Shown here: positions 1 to 7,557 of the stretch, piece by piece
How the letters are laid out: the number at the start of each line of letters is the position of its first letter
Numbering within the stretch: position 1 is the stretch's first letter
From: Paenibacillus ginsengarvi
Lineage (GTDB): Bacteria; Bacillota; Bacilli; Paenibacillales; NBRC-103111
Reading direction: 5' to 3'
Length of the DNA: 64,000 bases
Assembly (NCBI RefSeq): GCF_003626695.1
Contig: NZ_RBAH01000010.1
Span: 124,001-188,000, forward strand
Position numbers and translations under genes: made by a program
Notes under the pieces: generated by a model
The model's database searches: none
What the model saw: only the letters and a program-made list of their open reading frames with translations
What the model was told of the DNA's origin: nothing

Positions 1-839
1 GTCCCTCTGCCGTGCAACGGCCGAAATGGGATTCCCTTCGCCTGATACCCGGCATGGACCCGGTCGACCAATCGATTCAGCTTATCCGCGACGGAAGGCG
101 GAACATACTGTGTTGGCAAAATATGATTCACCGAATTGGAGCCGCCATGGAGAAGCACCGTGGCATCAGCCGATTCACGGTCGATCAGCTCCATGAGTCC
201 CCTCGTCTCTTTCGCCATAGGCGCAAAGAAGTTGTCATGCATCAGATTGATGCCATCGTCGTTAAAATAACCTCCGAGATGCGCCGCCGCGCCGTCGATC
301 GGATGAACGGCCTTACAGCCCGGCCAGCCGCACAACGTGCCGTCCTTCCACGTACCCTGAACGTAGTATCGCATTTCCGCCAAAGGCATCCCTACGAGCG
401 TATCAAACGGAATGCGCGCCCGGCCGTCGGAGTTCATGCACGGGATAAGCACTAGCCGGAACCGCTCCGCGCAGTCGTGCAAAAATCGATCCGCTCTCCC
501 GCCGTAATCGGCGCCCGTTTCAAGCGTGCGAATCAGGTTGAGGACGGCGGCTACTCCTTCCAGCTCGCCTCCGTGAATGCCTCCAACGATCGCGATCACT
601 GGCTTCGTCGCTTTCGTTTTATGTGCATACGCCGTCAGATCCCCGGCGCCGCAAGCCGAATTGTAGTTGGCCTTCCTGCCGAAATCCTGCTTGTCCCCGT
701 AATAGACGGCATAAATGTCCCGGCCGCCCGCAGAACGGGCGAATACGTCCGCCTGCCCCCGTTTCACGCTGGAAACCGTTTGTTCGATATGCTCCAGACT
801 GCTTCTCCAATATGCCGGTACCGCTTGCGATTCACCCAT
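1..839 (-). CDS. M14-family zinc carboxypeptidase, 3' part beyond window
   Basis: The reading frame starts at an ATG at 839 behind a GGTGGAGG ribosome binding site and runs off the left edge with no stop, so about 279 residues are visible. Residues 83-95 carry VGGIHGGELEG, in which His89 and Glu92 form the HxxE zinc-binding pair of M14 peptidases. Further on there is CMNSDGR and a His in TVLLHGGSNS that could be the third zinc ligand. No signal peptide is seen, so a cytoplasmic peptidase or amidase acting on peptides or cell-wall fragments is likely. The gene lies 22 bases after the solute-binding lipoprotein gene and is probably cotranscribed with it. The family is clear but the substrate is not. 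Confidence 0.85.
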   Translation of the reverse strand, partial: MGESQAVPAYWRSSLEHIEQTVSSVKRGQADVFARSAGGRDIYAVYYGDKQDFGRKANYNSACGAGDLTAYAHKTKATKPVIAIVGGIHGGELEGVAAVLNLIRTLETGADYGGRADRFLHDCAERFRLVLIPCMNSDGRARIPFDTLVGMPLAEMRYYVQGTWKDGTLCGWPGCKAVHPIDGAAAHLGGYFNDDGINLMHDNFFAPMAKETRGLMELIDRESADATVLLHGGSNSVNHILPTQYVPPSVADKLNRLVDRVHAGYQAKGIPFRPLHGRG

Positions 840-861
840 TCTTGAGCCTCCACCGTAGGTG

Positions 862-2187
862 TTATTTTTTCTTCGCCGCTTCCGCTTCGGCTATCGCCTT
901 GTCCGCAGCCTCCTGCGCTTCCCGCAGCAGCGTGTTAATATCCTTCGTGCCTTTGGCGAGGTCGGCGGCGGTGGCGTTGAAGAAGTTGTCGATCGTTGCG
1001 TTGTATGCGTGCGGAGGAATCATTTTTGCCGGCTTCACCTTCAGCGCACCCTGCACATTTTTGCCTTTGAGCACATCCACACCAGCGGCGAAATCTTTGC
1101 GGATATTTTCGTCGGCCAGCGCGGTGAGCCTTCCGCCGCGGTTGATTTGGCTTTGTACAGCCGGCGAAGTAAAAAACTGAATCGCGAGATAAGCGTCTTC
1201 CTTATGCTTGCTCGTTTTCGAGATGCCCATCATTTTCGCCCCGGGATGAATCGTTACGCCCGGCAAGTCCTGGAACGACGGCATGCCGACCAGGTCGAAG
1301 TTCATTTGAATGTTGTTCGTTTGCATGCTGCTCGCCGTATCGGTAATCCAGTTGCCCATCATCGCCACGGTCCGGTCCTGCAGGAAATCGGCGCCTTTGA
1401 TCGGAAATTCGCCGCTTACGACCATCCCGGGAATTTCGTAGAACGGCTTGATCAGCTCCAGAATCGATTTGTAGCCGGCGTTGTTCAGCAGCGCTTTCTT
1501 CGTCGTCTGGTCGTATACGGGCATCGTTTTCGTCCCTGAGAATACATTCGGATTGGGCGGTAAAAAGCCGCGGTATTGCACACCTCCGTCAACGAACGTG
1601 AGCTTTCTCGACAGCTCCAGCATGTCGGCCCACGTCATGCCGTCCTTCGGGTAAGGGACGCCCCGTTTATCGAACAGATCTTTGTTGTAAAACAGCGCAT
1701 AATGGTTCAGATCGAACGGAAGACCGTAAATTTCCCCATTCGAGCCTAGCTCGGTGATCCAGTCGATGTTCGGCTTCGCAAAGGAGCTCAAGTCAATCGG
1801 ATTCGCTTTGTTTTTGACCATTGCGCTCATATCGTACGGAATATCCAGGTCCTTGAACGTGCTGTACCGGACGTTGGCGACGTAATAAATATCCGGGAAC
1901 TCCCCTGCGGCTGCCAATTTGACCGGGTCCGTCCGGTCGACCTTTATCGTAATATGCGGGTATTTCGCCTTCAAAGGCCGGAACAGCAGTTCCTCGAATT
2001 CCTGATCGCTCATCGCGAGCCAGTACGGCACGATTTTGAGTTCAACCGGCTCTTTAGGCTTATTCTCGGCCGTTTTCGGATTCGCCGCGCCATCGGCGTC
2101 TCCTGCCTTGCCTTCCCCGCAGCCTGCCACCATCGCCGAGGCAACTAGGACGGCGCTGAGCACGCCTATCTGCTTTTTAAAAACCAT
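862..2187 (-). CDS. ABC transporter family 1 extracellular solute-binding lipoprotein
   Basis: 441-residue lipoprotein. The start at 2187 is preceded by AGAGGAGG, better than an ATG 33 bases upstream. Residues 1-22 are a signal peptide ending in VAGC, with Cys23 as the lipidated residue. The mature part has the features of carbohydrate-binding family 1 proteins: PYDMSAM, YGLPFDLNHYALFYNKDLF, and a late NNFFNATAADLAKG segment. The C-terminus is rich in Ala, Glu and Lys. Such proteins deliver sugars or oligosaccharides to an inner-membrane permease. No permease or ATPase gene is adjacent: the next gene is a carboxypeptidase and the upstream gene an AraC regulator, so it may pair with permeases elsewhere or beyond the left edge. 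Confidence 0.9.
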   Translation of the reverse strand: MVFKKQIGVLSAVLVASAMVAGCGEGKAGDADGAANPKTAENKPKEPVELKIVPYWLAMSDQEFEELLFRPLKAKYPHITIKVDRTDPVKLAAAGEFPDIYYVANVRYSTFKDLDIPYDMSAMVKNKANPIDLSSFAKPNIDWITELGSNGEIYGLPFDLNHYALFYNKDLFDKRGVPYPKDGMTWADMLELSRKLTFVDGGVQYRGFLPPNPNVFSGTKTMPVYDQTTKKALLNNAGYKSILELIKPFYEIPGMVVSGEFPIKGADFLQDRTVAMMGNWITDTASSMQTNNIQMNFDLVGMPSFQDLPGVTIHPGAKMMGISKTSKHKEDAYLAIQFFTSPAVQSQINRGGRLTALADENIRKDFAAGVDVLKGKNVQGALKVKPAKMIPPHAYNATIDNFFNATAADLAKGTKDINTLLREAQEAADKAIAEAEAAKKK

Positions 2188-2442
2188 ACTTCGACCTCCT
2201 CTGTGTAGCTTCATTGACATTGCCGGTTTGGATGGAGCCTGGTGCTGAAAGACGAATAAAATGGAAATAAAATCTTATTTTATAAATGTATGCGATTTCA
2301 TAGACATAACCATTCCCGCCCCGCTCGCGGATTGCCGGCATCCGCGAAGCCGTTCCGGCCGCTCTTGCTCCTTGCTCCTGCTCCTTAAGCATACAACAAC
2401 TCCAATTGCAGAAACCCGTAAAAAAATTGCACGATTCCGCCC

Positions 2443-3330
2443 TCACTCGGGCATGACATACGTTTTGGACGCATTCAGCCTGTACTGGTGAGGGGGCGTC
2501 CCGTACCGGTTTTTGAACGTGCGGATGAAATAAGACGGCGAATTGAATCCCGTTTCCTCGCTGATTTCCTCCACGGACAACTGCCCGGCGAGCAGCAGCA
2601 TCCTCGCCTGCTCCAGTCTTTTTGCGGTTATATATTCGGAGATGCTCTTCCCGGTCTGCCGGCGGAACAATTTGGACATGTAGTTGACCGAAAAATGCAG
2701 GTCTTCCGCCAGCTTATCGAGCGAATACGGTTCCTTGTAATGAGCGTCGATCCATTTCAGCACCTCGCCGATTCGCTGCGTTCTGAGCAGCGGCTTCACC
2801 GGCTGTCCGGCAGCCGCGTTCGGCATAATCGTCGTCGTCAAATCGACGAAAAAGCTGAGAAAAAAGAGAATGACCGCCTCCTCATGCACCTGATGGGCGT
2901 CCGCCACAAGCGTTTCATTCAGGCTGCGGAACCGTTCGTGAAGCGCGGTATGCTGCCGCTCGTTCAGCTCGAATAACTGCGGGCAGTCGCTATCGCTTAA
3001 AAAGCCCGTAATAAGATCATGGCAGCGAGGCAGAATAGACGCGCACGAATCTATAAACGTCGGCTTCACTTTAATCAGCGAGCACGTGTACTGAGGCGGT
3101 ATGTCCATATGGAGGTAATGAACCTGGAACGGTTTGAAAATCATCAGCGTACGGGGGCGGACGGCGTAGAAGCGATCCTCCACAATGACGTGCCCGCTTC
3201 CCTCGTATACGTACAAAATTTCGATCCCTTGATGGGTATGAAAGTAGTGGACCGGTTCGGAATATTCATCCCGCGTCGACAAATAGCGGAAAAAGTAAAA
3301 GTCGTTTTCTAGCGCCTTCACTGCAATCAT
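2443..3330 (-). CDS. AraC-family transcriptional regulator with cupin sensor domain
   Basis: 295 residues. The ATG at 3330 follows GAGGGGGAGACAGT; a possible upstream start at 3396 lacks a site. The N-terminal half is a cupin-like AraC_binding domain (HYFHTHQGIEILYVYEGSG, RPRTLMIFKPFQVHYLHM). The C-terminal 100 residues hold the two helix-turn-helix units (LDKLAEDLHFSVNYMSKLFR and ISEETGFNSPSYFIRTFKNR). It is encoded directly upstream of the solute-binding lipoprotein on the same strand, so it most likely controls that gene in response to a sugar. The effector is unknown. Confidence 0.9.
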   Translation of the reverse strand: MIAVKALENDFYFFRYLSTRDEYSEPVHYFHTHQGIEILYVYEGSGHVIVEDRFYAVRPRTLMIFKPFQVHYLHMDIPPQYTCSLIKVKPTFIDSCASILPRCHDLITGFLSDSDCPQLFELNERQHTALHERFRSLNETLVADAHQVHEEAVILFFLSFFVDLTTTIMPNAAAGQPVKPLLRTQRIGEVLKWIDAHYKEPYSLDKLAEDLHFSVNYMSKLFRRQTGKSISEYITAKRLEQARMLLLAGQLSVEEISEETGFNSPSYFIRTFKNRYGTPPHQYRLNASKTYVMPE

Positions 3331-3428
3331 ACTGTCTCCCCCTCGCCTGCGTGGATGGCCCTCTCGTACCTGGATAATTTGATATATAACAGACAATGAG
3401 GGTTATCCGCAACCTGAATACCGATTCT

Positions 3429-3469
3429 CAAAAAAATAACCCTAGCCCGATCAAAATCGGACTAAGGTT
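3429..3469 (-). terminator. Rho-independent terminator of the FAD oxidoreductase gene
   Basis: On the minus strand an imperfect stem (AACCTTAGTCCGAT / ATCGGGCTAGGGTT with a short TTTG loop) is followed directly by TATTTTTTT. It lies 40 bases past the stop of the FAD-dependent oxidoreductase. Confidence 0.8.
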
Positions 3470-3509
3470 ATATAGTAGGAAAAAACGTACCGCTATTCCG
3501 CCCGGGCGA

Positions 3510-4766
3510 TTACTTCTTGAAGCGAACGCCCTGCTCGAGCAGCTTCCCATGCACCTCGGCCGCGTCCACATCGCGGCACGGACGGCCGCTTTCGATAGCC
3601 AGAGAAGACGCGATGCCGGCCGCCTGGCCGAGCGCGTAACAGGTCGGCTGTACGCGCATGGAGGACATCGCCACGTGCGTAGCCGAAATCGCCCTGCCCG
3701 CCACAAGCAGATTGTCGAAGCTCTCCGGCACCATGCAGCGGTAAGGGATATCGTACCCGCTCACCTTGCGCTCGTCCGTCGTTTTTTTGCCGTCCGGGCT
3801 GTGAATGTCGATCTCGTAGTTCGTCTGGGCGACGACATCCTCGAACCGTCTGCCGCCGACTACGTCGTCCTCGGTCAGCGTGTACAGCCCGGCGATCTGG
3901 TTCGTCTCCCGCACGCCGACCTGGCCCGCTATGTGGGACAATACGTACGTTTCGAAGCCGTTGCGCTGCAAATAGTTGGCGACCGAGAACACCTGCCGGA
4001 GTGCCTCCGTCTCTGCGTAATTGATATCCTCGATGCGGGCGCCGTTCCCTTTCACCCGGGTCATGTTGACGAGCAGCGTGCCGTCGTTGTTCCGCTCCCA
4101 ATACAAGCGGCGGCCTTGCGGCAGCTCGGAGACGTCGTTATATTCGTAGCAGCCTTCCGGCAGCACCGGGGTTACCGGCTTGCCCGTATTTTGCATCATA
4201 AACATGAGCGTCATAGGCTGGGTCAGTCCATCCTCATCGCGCCCCGATACATAAGGTACTCCGGCATCGATCGCCACACGCGCGTCTCCCGTACAATCGA
4301 TAAACTGGCTGCCCTCGAACGCGCGCAGTCCTTCCCGCGTCGAAACGACGACCGCGCTCACGCGTCTGCCCTCATGGAGCGTGCCGACGAAATCGGCGTG
4401 GTAGTACACGCTCACGCCTTCCTTCTTCATTTTCTCATTCAAGTAATGGCGCAGCAGAAACGGCGAATATTGCGGAGCAATCGATTTATCGTGATCCTCG
4501 GGCAAATATTGCGCCAGCGTTTCGGCGATAATTTCCCGGTAAATGCCCGTCACGTTGCCGATCGGCATAAAAATGCTCACATTGCCAAGTGTCCCCATGC
4601 CGCCGAGCTGCCCCGATTTCTCCAGCAAAATAACGCGTTTGCCGCAGCGTGCCGCACTAATCGCCGCCGCCGTTCCGGCCGGACCGCCGCCGATGACGAC
4701 GACGTCCGCCGACGCATGTACCGGTACCTCTCGTTGAAATGCATAACCTATCCGTTGATCGCTCAT
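3510..4766 (-). CDS. FAD-dependent oxidoreductase (FAD_oxidored family)
   Basis: 418 residues from the ATG at 4766, which has GAGGGAGAAAAATT in front. Residues 22-34 form the FAD-binding Rossmann motif VVVIGGGPAGTAA, followed by the Glu of VILLEKSG that binds the ribose. Later hallmarks are FIDCTGDARVAIDAG and the C-terminal ALGQAAGIASSLA. This is the FAD_oxidored (PF12831) type, often found in carbohydrate or xanthan-like degradation loci, with unknown substrate. It has its own terminator and is not in an operon with the AraC gene. Confidence 0.85.
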   Translation of the reverse strand: MSDQRIGYAFQREVPVHASADVVVIGGGPAGTAAAISAARCGKRVILLEKSGQLGGMGTLGNVSIFMPIGNVTGIYREIIAETLAQYLPEDHDKSIAPQYSPFLLRHYLNEKMKKEGVSVYYHADFVGTLHEGRRVSAVVVSTREGLRAFEGSQFIDCTGDARVAIDAGVPYVSGRDEDGLTQPMTLMFMMQNTGKPVTPVLPEGCYEYNDVSELPQGRRLYWERNNDGTLLVNMTRVKGNGARIEDINYAETEALRQVFSVANYLQRNGFETYVLSHIAGQVGVRETNQIAGLYTLTEDDVVGGRRFEDVVAQTNYEIDIHSPDGKKTTDERKVSGYDIPYRCMVPESFDNLLVAGRAISATHVAMSSMRVQPTCYALGQAAGIASSLAIESGRPCRDVDAAEVHGKLLEQGVRFKK

Positions 4767-4917
4767 AATTTTTCTCCCTCTCTCGTTTCTGTTATGAGCC
4801 AAGTATAAAGGATCGGCGATCCGGCTTTTAGTTTCACTTTTGTTTCGTTTTTGAGCTTCAGCTATACTATCCATAACATGAATTTCCATTCATCTATCGA
4901 AGGGAAGGTAGCGGGGG

Positions 4918-5112
4918 ATGCAGCTAACCGACAGGTTTGTTGAAGCATTATGGGAAAAAGCAGGGCCGTTCGGGATCCTCGGTGCTGCAGGCGCCGTGCT
5001 CACTGCGCTAATTGTACTGGTTATACTCCTTGCGGCTGTGCGTCGCGGAAACAATAACGGCCACCTTGAACACCCGGACGATAAGCAGCAGCGCATTAAG
5101 CGAGAGGAATAG
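4918..5112 (+). CDS. small single-pass membrane protein, unknown function
   Basis: 64 residues; ATG preceded by AAGGGAAGGTAGCGGGGG. A single hydrophobic helix lies at about residues 18-41 (ILGAAGAVLTALIVLVILLA), followed by a very polar tail rich in Arg, Asn, Asp and Lys, predicting a membrane anchor with a cytoplasmic C-terminus. It is divergent from the FAD oxidoreductase gene. I do not recognise a family. The composition and ribosome binding site support a real gene. Confidence 0.6.
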   Translation: MQLTDRFVEALWEKAGPFGILGAAGAVLTALIVLVILLAAVRRGNNNGHLEHPDDKQQRIKREE

Positions 5113-5130
5113 GCTGGTAAAACAAAGGCC

Positions 5131-5169
5131 GCCAAAAGCAAACAAGCCAGCCGGAAGCTTCCGGTTGGC
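5131..5169 (-). terminator. terminator at the end of the RNA-repair operon
   Basis: An inverted repeat (GCCAGCCGGAA / TTCCGGTTGGC, 5146-5169) is followed on the minus strand by the T-rich tail TTGTTTGCTTTTGG. It ends the minus-strand operon; the convergent small gene stops at 5112, so it may serve both sides. Confidence 0.6.
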
Positions 5170-5189
5170 CTAGTTAATATGCGCGCGCC

Positions 5190-5648
5190 TCAAAGATAGC
5201 TATGTTCCCGGAACGCCGCAGCTTGTCCGCGGAACGTCCCGCTCTCGTCCGCCAAATTCCAGACGGTCGTCTCTATAATGTAAAATTTGCGGCCCGTTCT
5301 GGATATGCGAACGCCGGTATAACCATCGATATATCCCTTAGCGCCGACCGCCTCCAAAAACTTGGCTCGATCCTCGCGCACCATCGGCTCTGCGGTCAGT
5401 CTCGACGGCGTGCGGGTAAACGTATCCCAGTCCATCTCCCACAGCGTCAGCGCCTTGCCGCTGCCGAAATTCAGGATCGGATCGGCTTCCGTGCCGTGAG
5501 ACAGCACAACGAGCGGAGCGGCAAACAACCGTTCGAATTCTTCTCCAGCAGCAGGCATTTCCTCGAGCAGAGACTTGCCGGTCAATCTTATGTAGCTGTC
5601 CATAATCAGTTTGGCATGTTCGTTCGTTGCGCCAGGGCCGCTGTACAT
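5190..5648 (-). CDS. MEKHLA-domain protein (PAS-like sensor), last gene of RNA-repair operon
   Basis: 152 residues. The start at 5648 has GAAGGAGG ten bases before it and lies 52 bases after kptA stops; longer upstream frames overlap kptA. The sequence matches the MEKHLA domain: an N-terminal NEHAKLIMDSYIRLTGKSLL segment, then a PAS-like body with VVLSHGTEADPILNFGSGKAL, LWEMDWDTFTRTPSRLTAEP, and a C-terminal ISRTGRKFYIIETTVWNL strand region. MEKHLA domains resemble PAS folds and are thought to bind small ligands or act as redox or light sensors. There is no output domain, so any signalling would need a partner. Its place in an RNA-repair operon is unexpected. Confidence 0.8.
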   Translation of the reverse strand: MYSGPGATNEHAKLIMDSYIRLTGKSLLEEMPAAGEEFERLFAAPLVVLSHGTEADPILNFGSGKALTLWEMDWDTFTRTPSRLTAEPMVREDRAKFLEAVGAKGYIDGYTGVRISRTGRKFYIIETTVWNLADESGTFRGQAAAFREHSYL

Positions 5649-5700
5649 CTCGTTCAGGCCTCCTTCGAATAAAGCGGGGCCGTTGCCGGACCCGACCTCA

Positions 5701-6255
5701 TTATACGTTATTAACGGCGCAGCAGGAAGGAGGGACGAAGTCGGCCAGCCATACTTCATTACCGGCAAAATAAAACCGGACTCCCTCCTCCCTCGCTTTC
5801 GCCGTATCTACTGTTACGATCGATAGCGTCCCCTTGCGGCTGCCCGCGAGCGATGCAAAATGCAGCCCCTCCGACAAATGAACGTACTGTCTGCCCATCC
5901 GAACGATGCCTTCCTGCAAAATGCTCGGAACGGCGCCGCTGCTCGTGCCGTGGTACAATACCGCCGGAGGAATGCCTTCCTCGTAGGCGACCCGCTCGTA
6001 GCTGTGCCCGTAACGGGCGCGAATGCGGCCGTCCGCCAGTTCGAATCGCTGCTTGTCGGAACGGCGGACGACCGTCTCGATCTGCTCCAGCGTCAGCTCC
6101 CGCCAGCCGTCTTTGCCGCGAATCGCCTGGAGCAGCCGCTCCACGGGAACGGAGCCGTCCTGCGGGTCCAGCGTAAGGCCGAACGCTCCGGGAGCGTGAC
6201 GCAATAGTTTCGTCATCATTTTGCTTAGTTTCGTTTCTTTCTCTTTGCTTAACAT
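5701..6255 (-). CDS. kptA: RNA 2'-phosphotransferase (Tpt1/KptA family)
   Basis: 184 residues. The start at 6255 follows AAAGGA; an upstream in-frame ATG overlaps the previous gene. KptA moves an internal RNA 2'-phosphate to NAD+, releasing ADP-ribose 1'',2''-cyclic phosphate. The family signatures are all present: LLRHAPGAFGL near the N-terminus (Arg-His), SDKQRFEL, IRARYGHS, PPAVLYHGTSS, RQYVHLSEG and the C-terminal VWLADFVPP. Length and layout are typical of bacterial KptA. It is the fourth gene of an operon with two rtcB genes and an AAA ATPase. RtcB ligation does not leave a 2'-phosphate, so its substrate here is an open question. Confidence 0.93.
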   Translation of the reverse strand: MLSKEKETKLSKMMTKLLRHAPGAFGLTLDPQDGSVPVERLLQAIRGKDGWRELTLEQIETVVRRSDKQRFELADGRIRARYGHSYERVAYEEGIPPAVLYHGTSSGAVPSILQEGIVRMGRQYVHLSEGLHFASLAGSRKGTLSIVTVDTAKAREEGVRFYFAGNEVWLADFVPPSCCAVNNV

Positions 6256-6293
6256 GTTTAAATCCTTTCTTTCCTTCCCGGGCTGCCCGCCCG

Positions 6294-7520
6294 TCAATCT
6301 TTATACGGGTCGAATTCGTCCGCTCCGGCCATGCACACCCCGATCGGCTTCAGCACGTGCAACACCTCGATCGTTTCGGCGTGAGCGTCCAGCACCTCCT
6401 GCAGCTTCCGGTACACGAACGGGCTTTCGTCCGTTCCGGCACCGCGAAGCTCGACGCCGAAGTCGCGGACCGCGCGTTTCATTTGCTCCGGTGTAATAGC
6501 GCCTCCGATGCGCGTGCGCGTCTTCCAGTTCATTTTACCCGCCGCTTGGGTGCGGCTCATGATGCGTCCGGCTCCGTGGACGGTGCTGTAGCACGCCTCC
6601 CGGTTCTCGTTCGTATCCTTGCCGCGCACGATGACGGATATATCGCCCATGCTGCCGCCGATGAAACCGAGCTGCCCGGGAGCGGAAGGCGTTGCTCCTT
6701 TGCGCACTACGATGCACGAGCGCCCCTCGTGCTCTTCCCGCCATGCGTAGTTATGATGGTTATGCACCTCAAAATCCGCTTCCGTGCCCAGCAGCGCGAG
6801 CACCTGCCCGATCACGTACTCTCTTCCTGCATAAGCGTACCGGCCGGCCAGCCGCATCGCCCGTTCGTACATATCGCCGAGCTCGCTGTCCAGCTCCAGC
6901 AGCACGGGCGGCTGGTCCATTTTCTCCCCCGGCGCACTGCCGAGAAACTCCCGTCCCGCAGCCAGGTTGATGAATCCGCTCGCCGTCTTGTGCCCGAAGC
7001 CCCGGCTGCCGAAATGGTTCGCCACCCAAAGCGCGCCGGTCGCCGGCTCCTCGAACAAATCGACAAAATGGTTGCCGCTGCCGACCGTGCCGAGCTGATC
7101 GCGGGCAAGCGCCTTCAGCTTGTCGTGTTCCTGCGTGCCGACCGCGCGGTAGACCGCCCAGTCCGGATCGTCGAACAGCTCGTGATCGACCTTCTCGCTG
7201 TTAACGCGGCCGACGCCGAACGAAATGCGCCGGGCGATGCCGTCCATAATCCGCGGCAAATGCGGCATAACGTCCCGCGCCGACAGCTTTGTGCGGACCG
7301 CCTTGTTGCCGCAGGCGATATCGTAGCCGACGCCGGACGGGGATATTTGCCCGTCGTAAACGACGACGCCTCCGATCGGCTGGCTGTAGCCTTTATGGTG
7401 GTCCGCCATCAGCAGCGTCCGAACGACGTTGCCGGTCGCGGCGCAAGTTTTGGCCTGGGACAGCGCCCCATCATCCGGGTTGCCCCAGACGCGAACGCCG
7501 TCTATATGCTGGTATGCCAT
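6294..7520 (-). CDS. rtcB: RtcB-family RNA ligase, copy 1 (downstream)
   Basis: 408 residues. The ATG at 7520 has AAGGAG nine bases upstream; the longer frame overlaps the AAA gene. RtcB joins RNA 2',3'-cyclic phosphate or 3'-phosphate ends to 5'-OH ends using GTP and Mn2+. Visible motifs: SPSGVGYDIACG (metal Cys), GTVGSGNHFVDL (metal His), VANHFGSRGFGH, HNYAWREEHEG, GFIGGSMGD and VHGAGRIMSRTQA, whose His is the guanylylation site. The second His motif has Phe where most family members have Ser or Thr. The protein is clearly divergent from the other RtcB encoded in the same operon, so the two are not a recent duplication. Confidence 0.93.
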   Translation of the reverse strand: MAYQHIDGVRVWGNPDDGALSQAKTCAATGNVVRTLLMADHHKGYSQPIGGVVVYDGQISPSGVGYDIACGNKAVRTKLSARDVMPHLPRIMDGIARRISFGVGRVNSEKVDHELFDDPDWAVYRAVGTQEHDKLKALARDQLGTVGSGNHFVDLFEEPATGALWVANHFGSRGFGHKTASGFINLAAGREFLGSAPGEKMDQPPVLLELDSELGDMYERAMRLAGRYAYAGREYVIGQVLALLGTEADFEVHNHHNYAWREEHEGRSCIVVRKGATPSAPGQLGFIGGSMGDISVIVRGKDTNENREACYSTVHGAGRIMSRTQAAGKMNWKTRTRIGGAITPEQMKRAVRDFGVELRGAGTDESPFVYRKLQEVLDAHAETIEVLHVLKPIGVCMAGADEFDPYKD

Positions 7521-7557
7521 TTCTCTCATCTCCTTAGTAGCAAATTGATCCGCTCCA

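Noticed and set aside
12..2248. Long open frames on the plus strand across 1-2200 (up to 226 codons).
   Set aside because: They lie opposite the carboxypeptidase and binding-protein genes, are very rich in Arg, His and Pro, and have no ribosome binding site; typical of GC-rich antisense frames.
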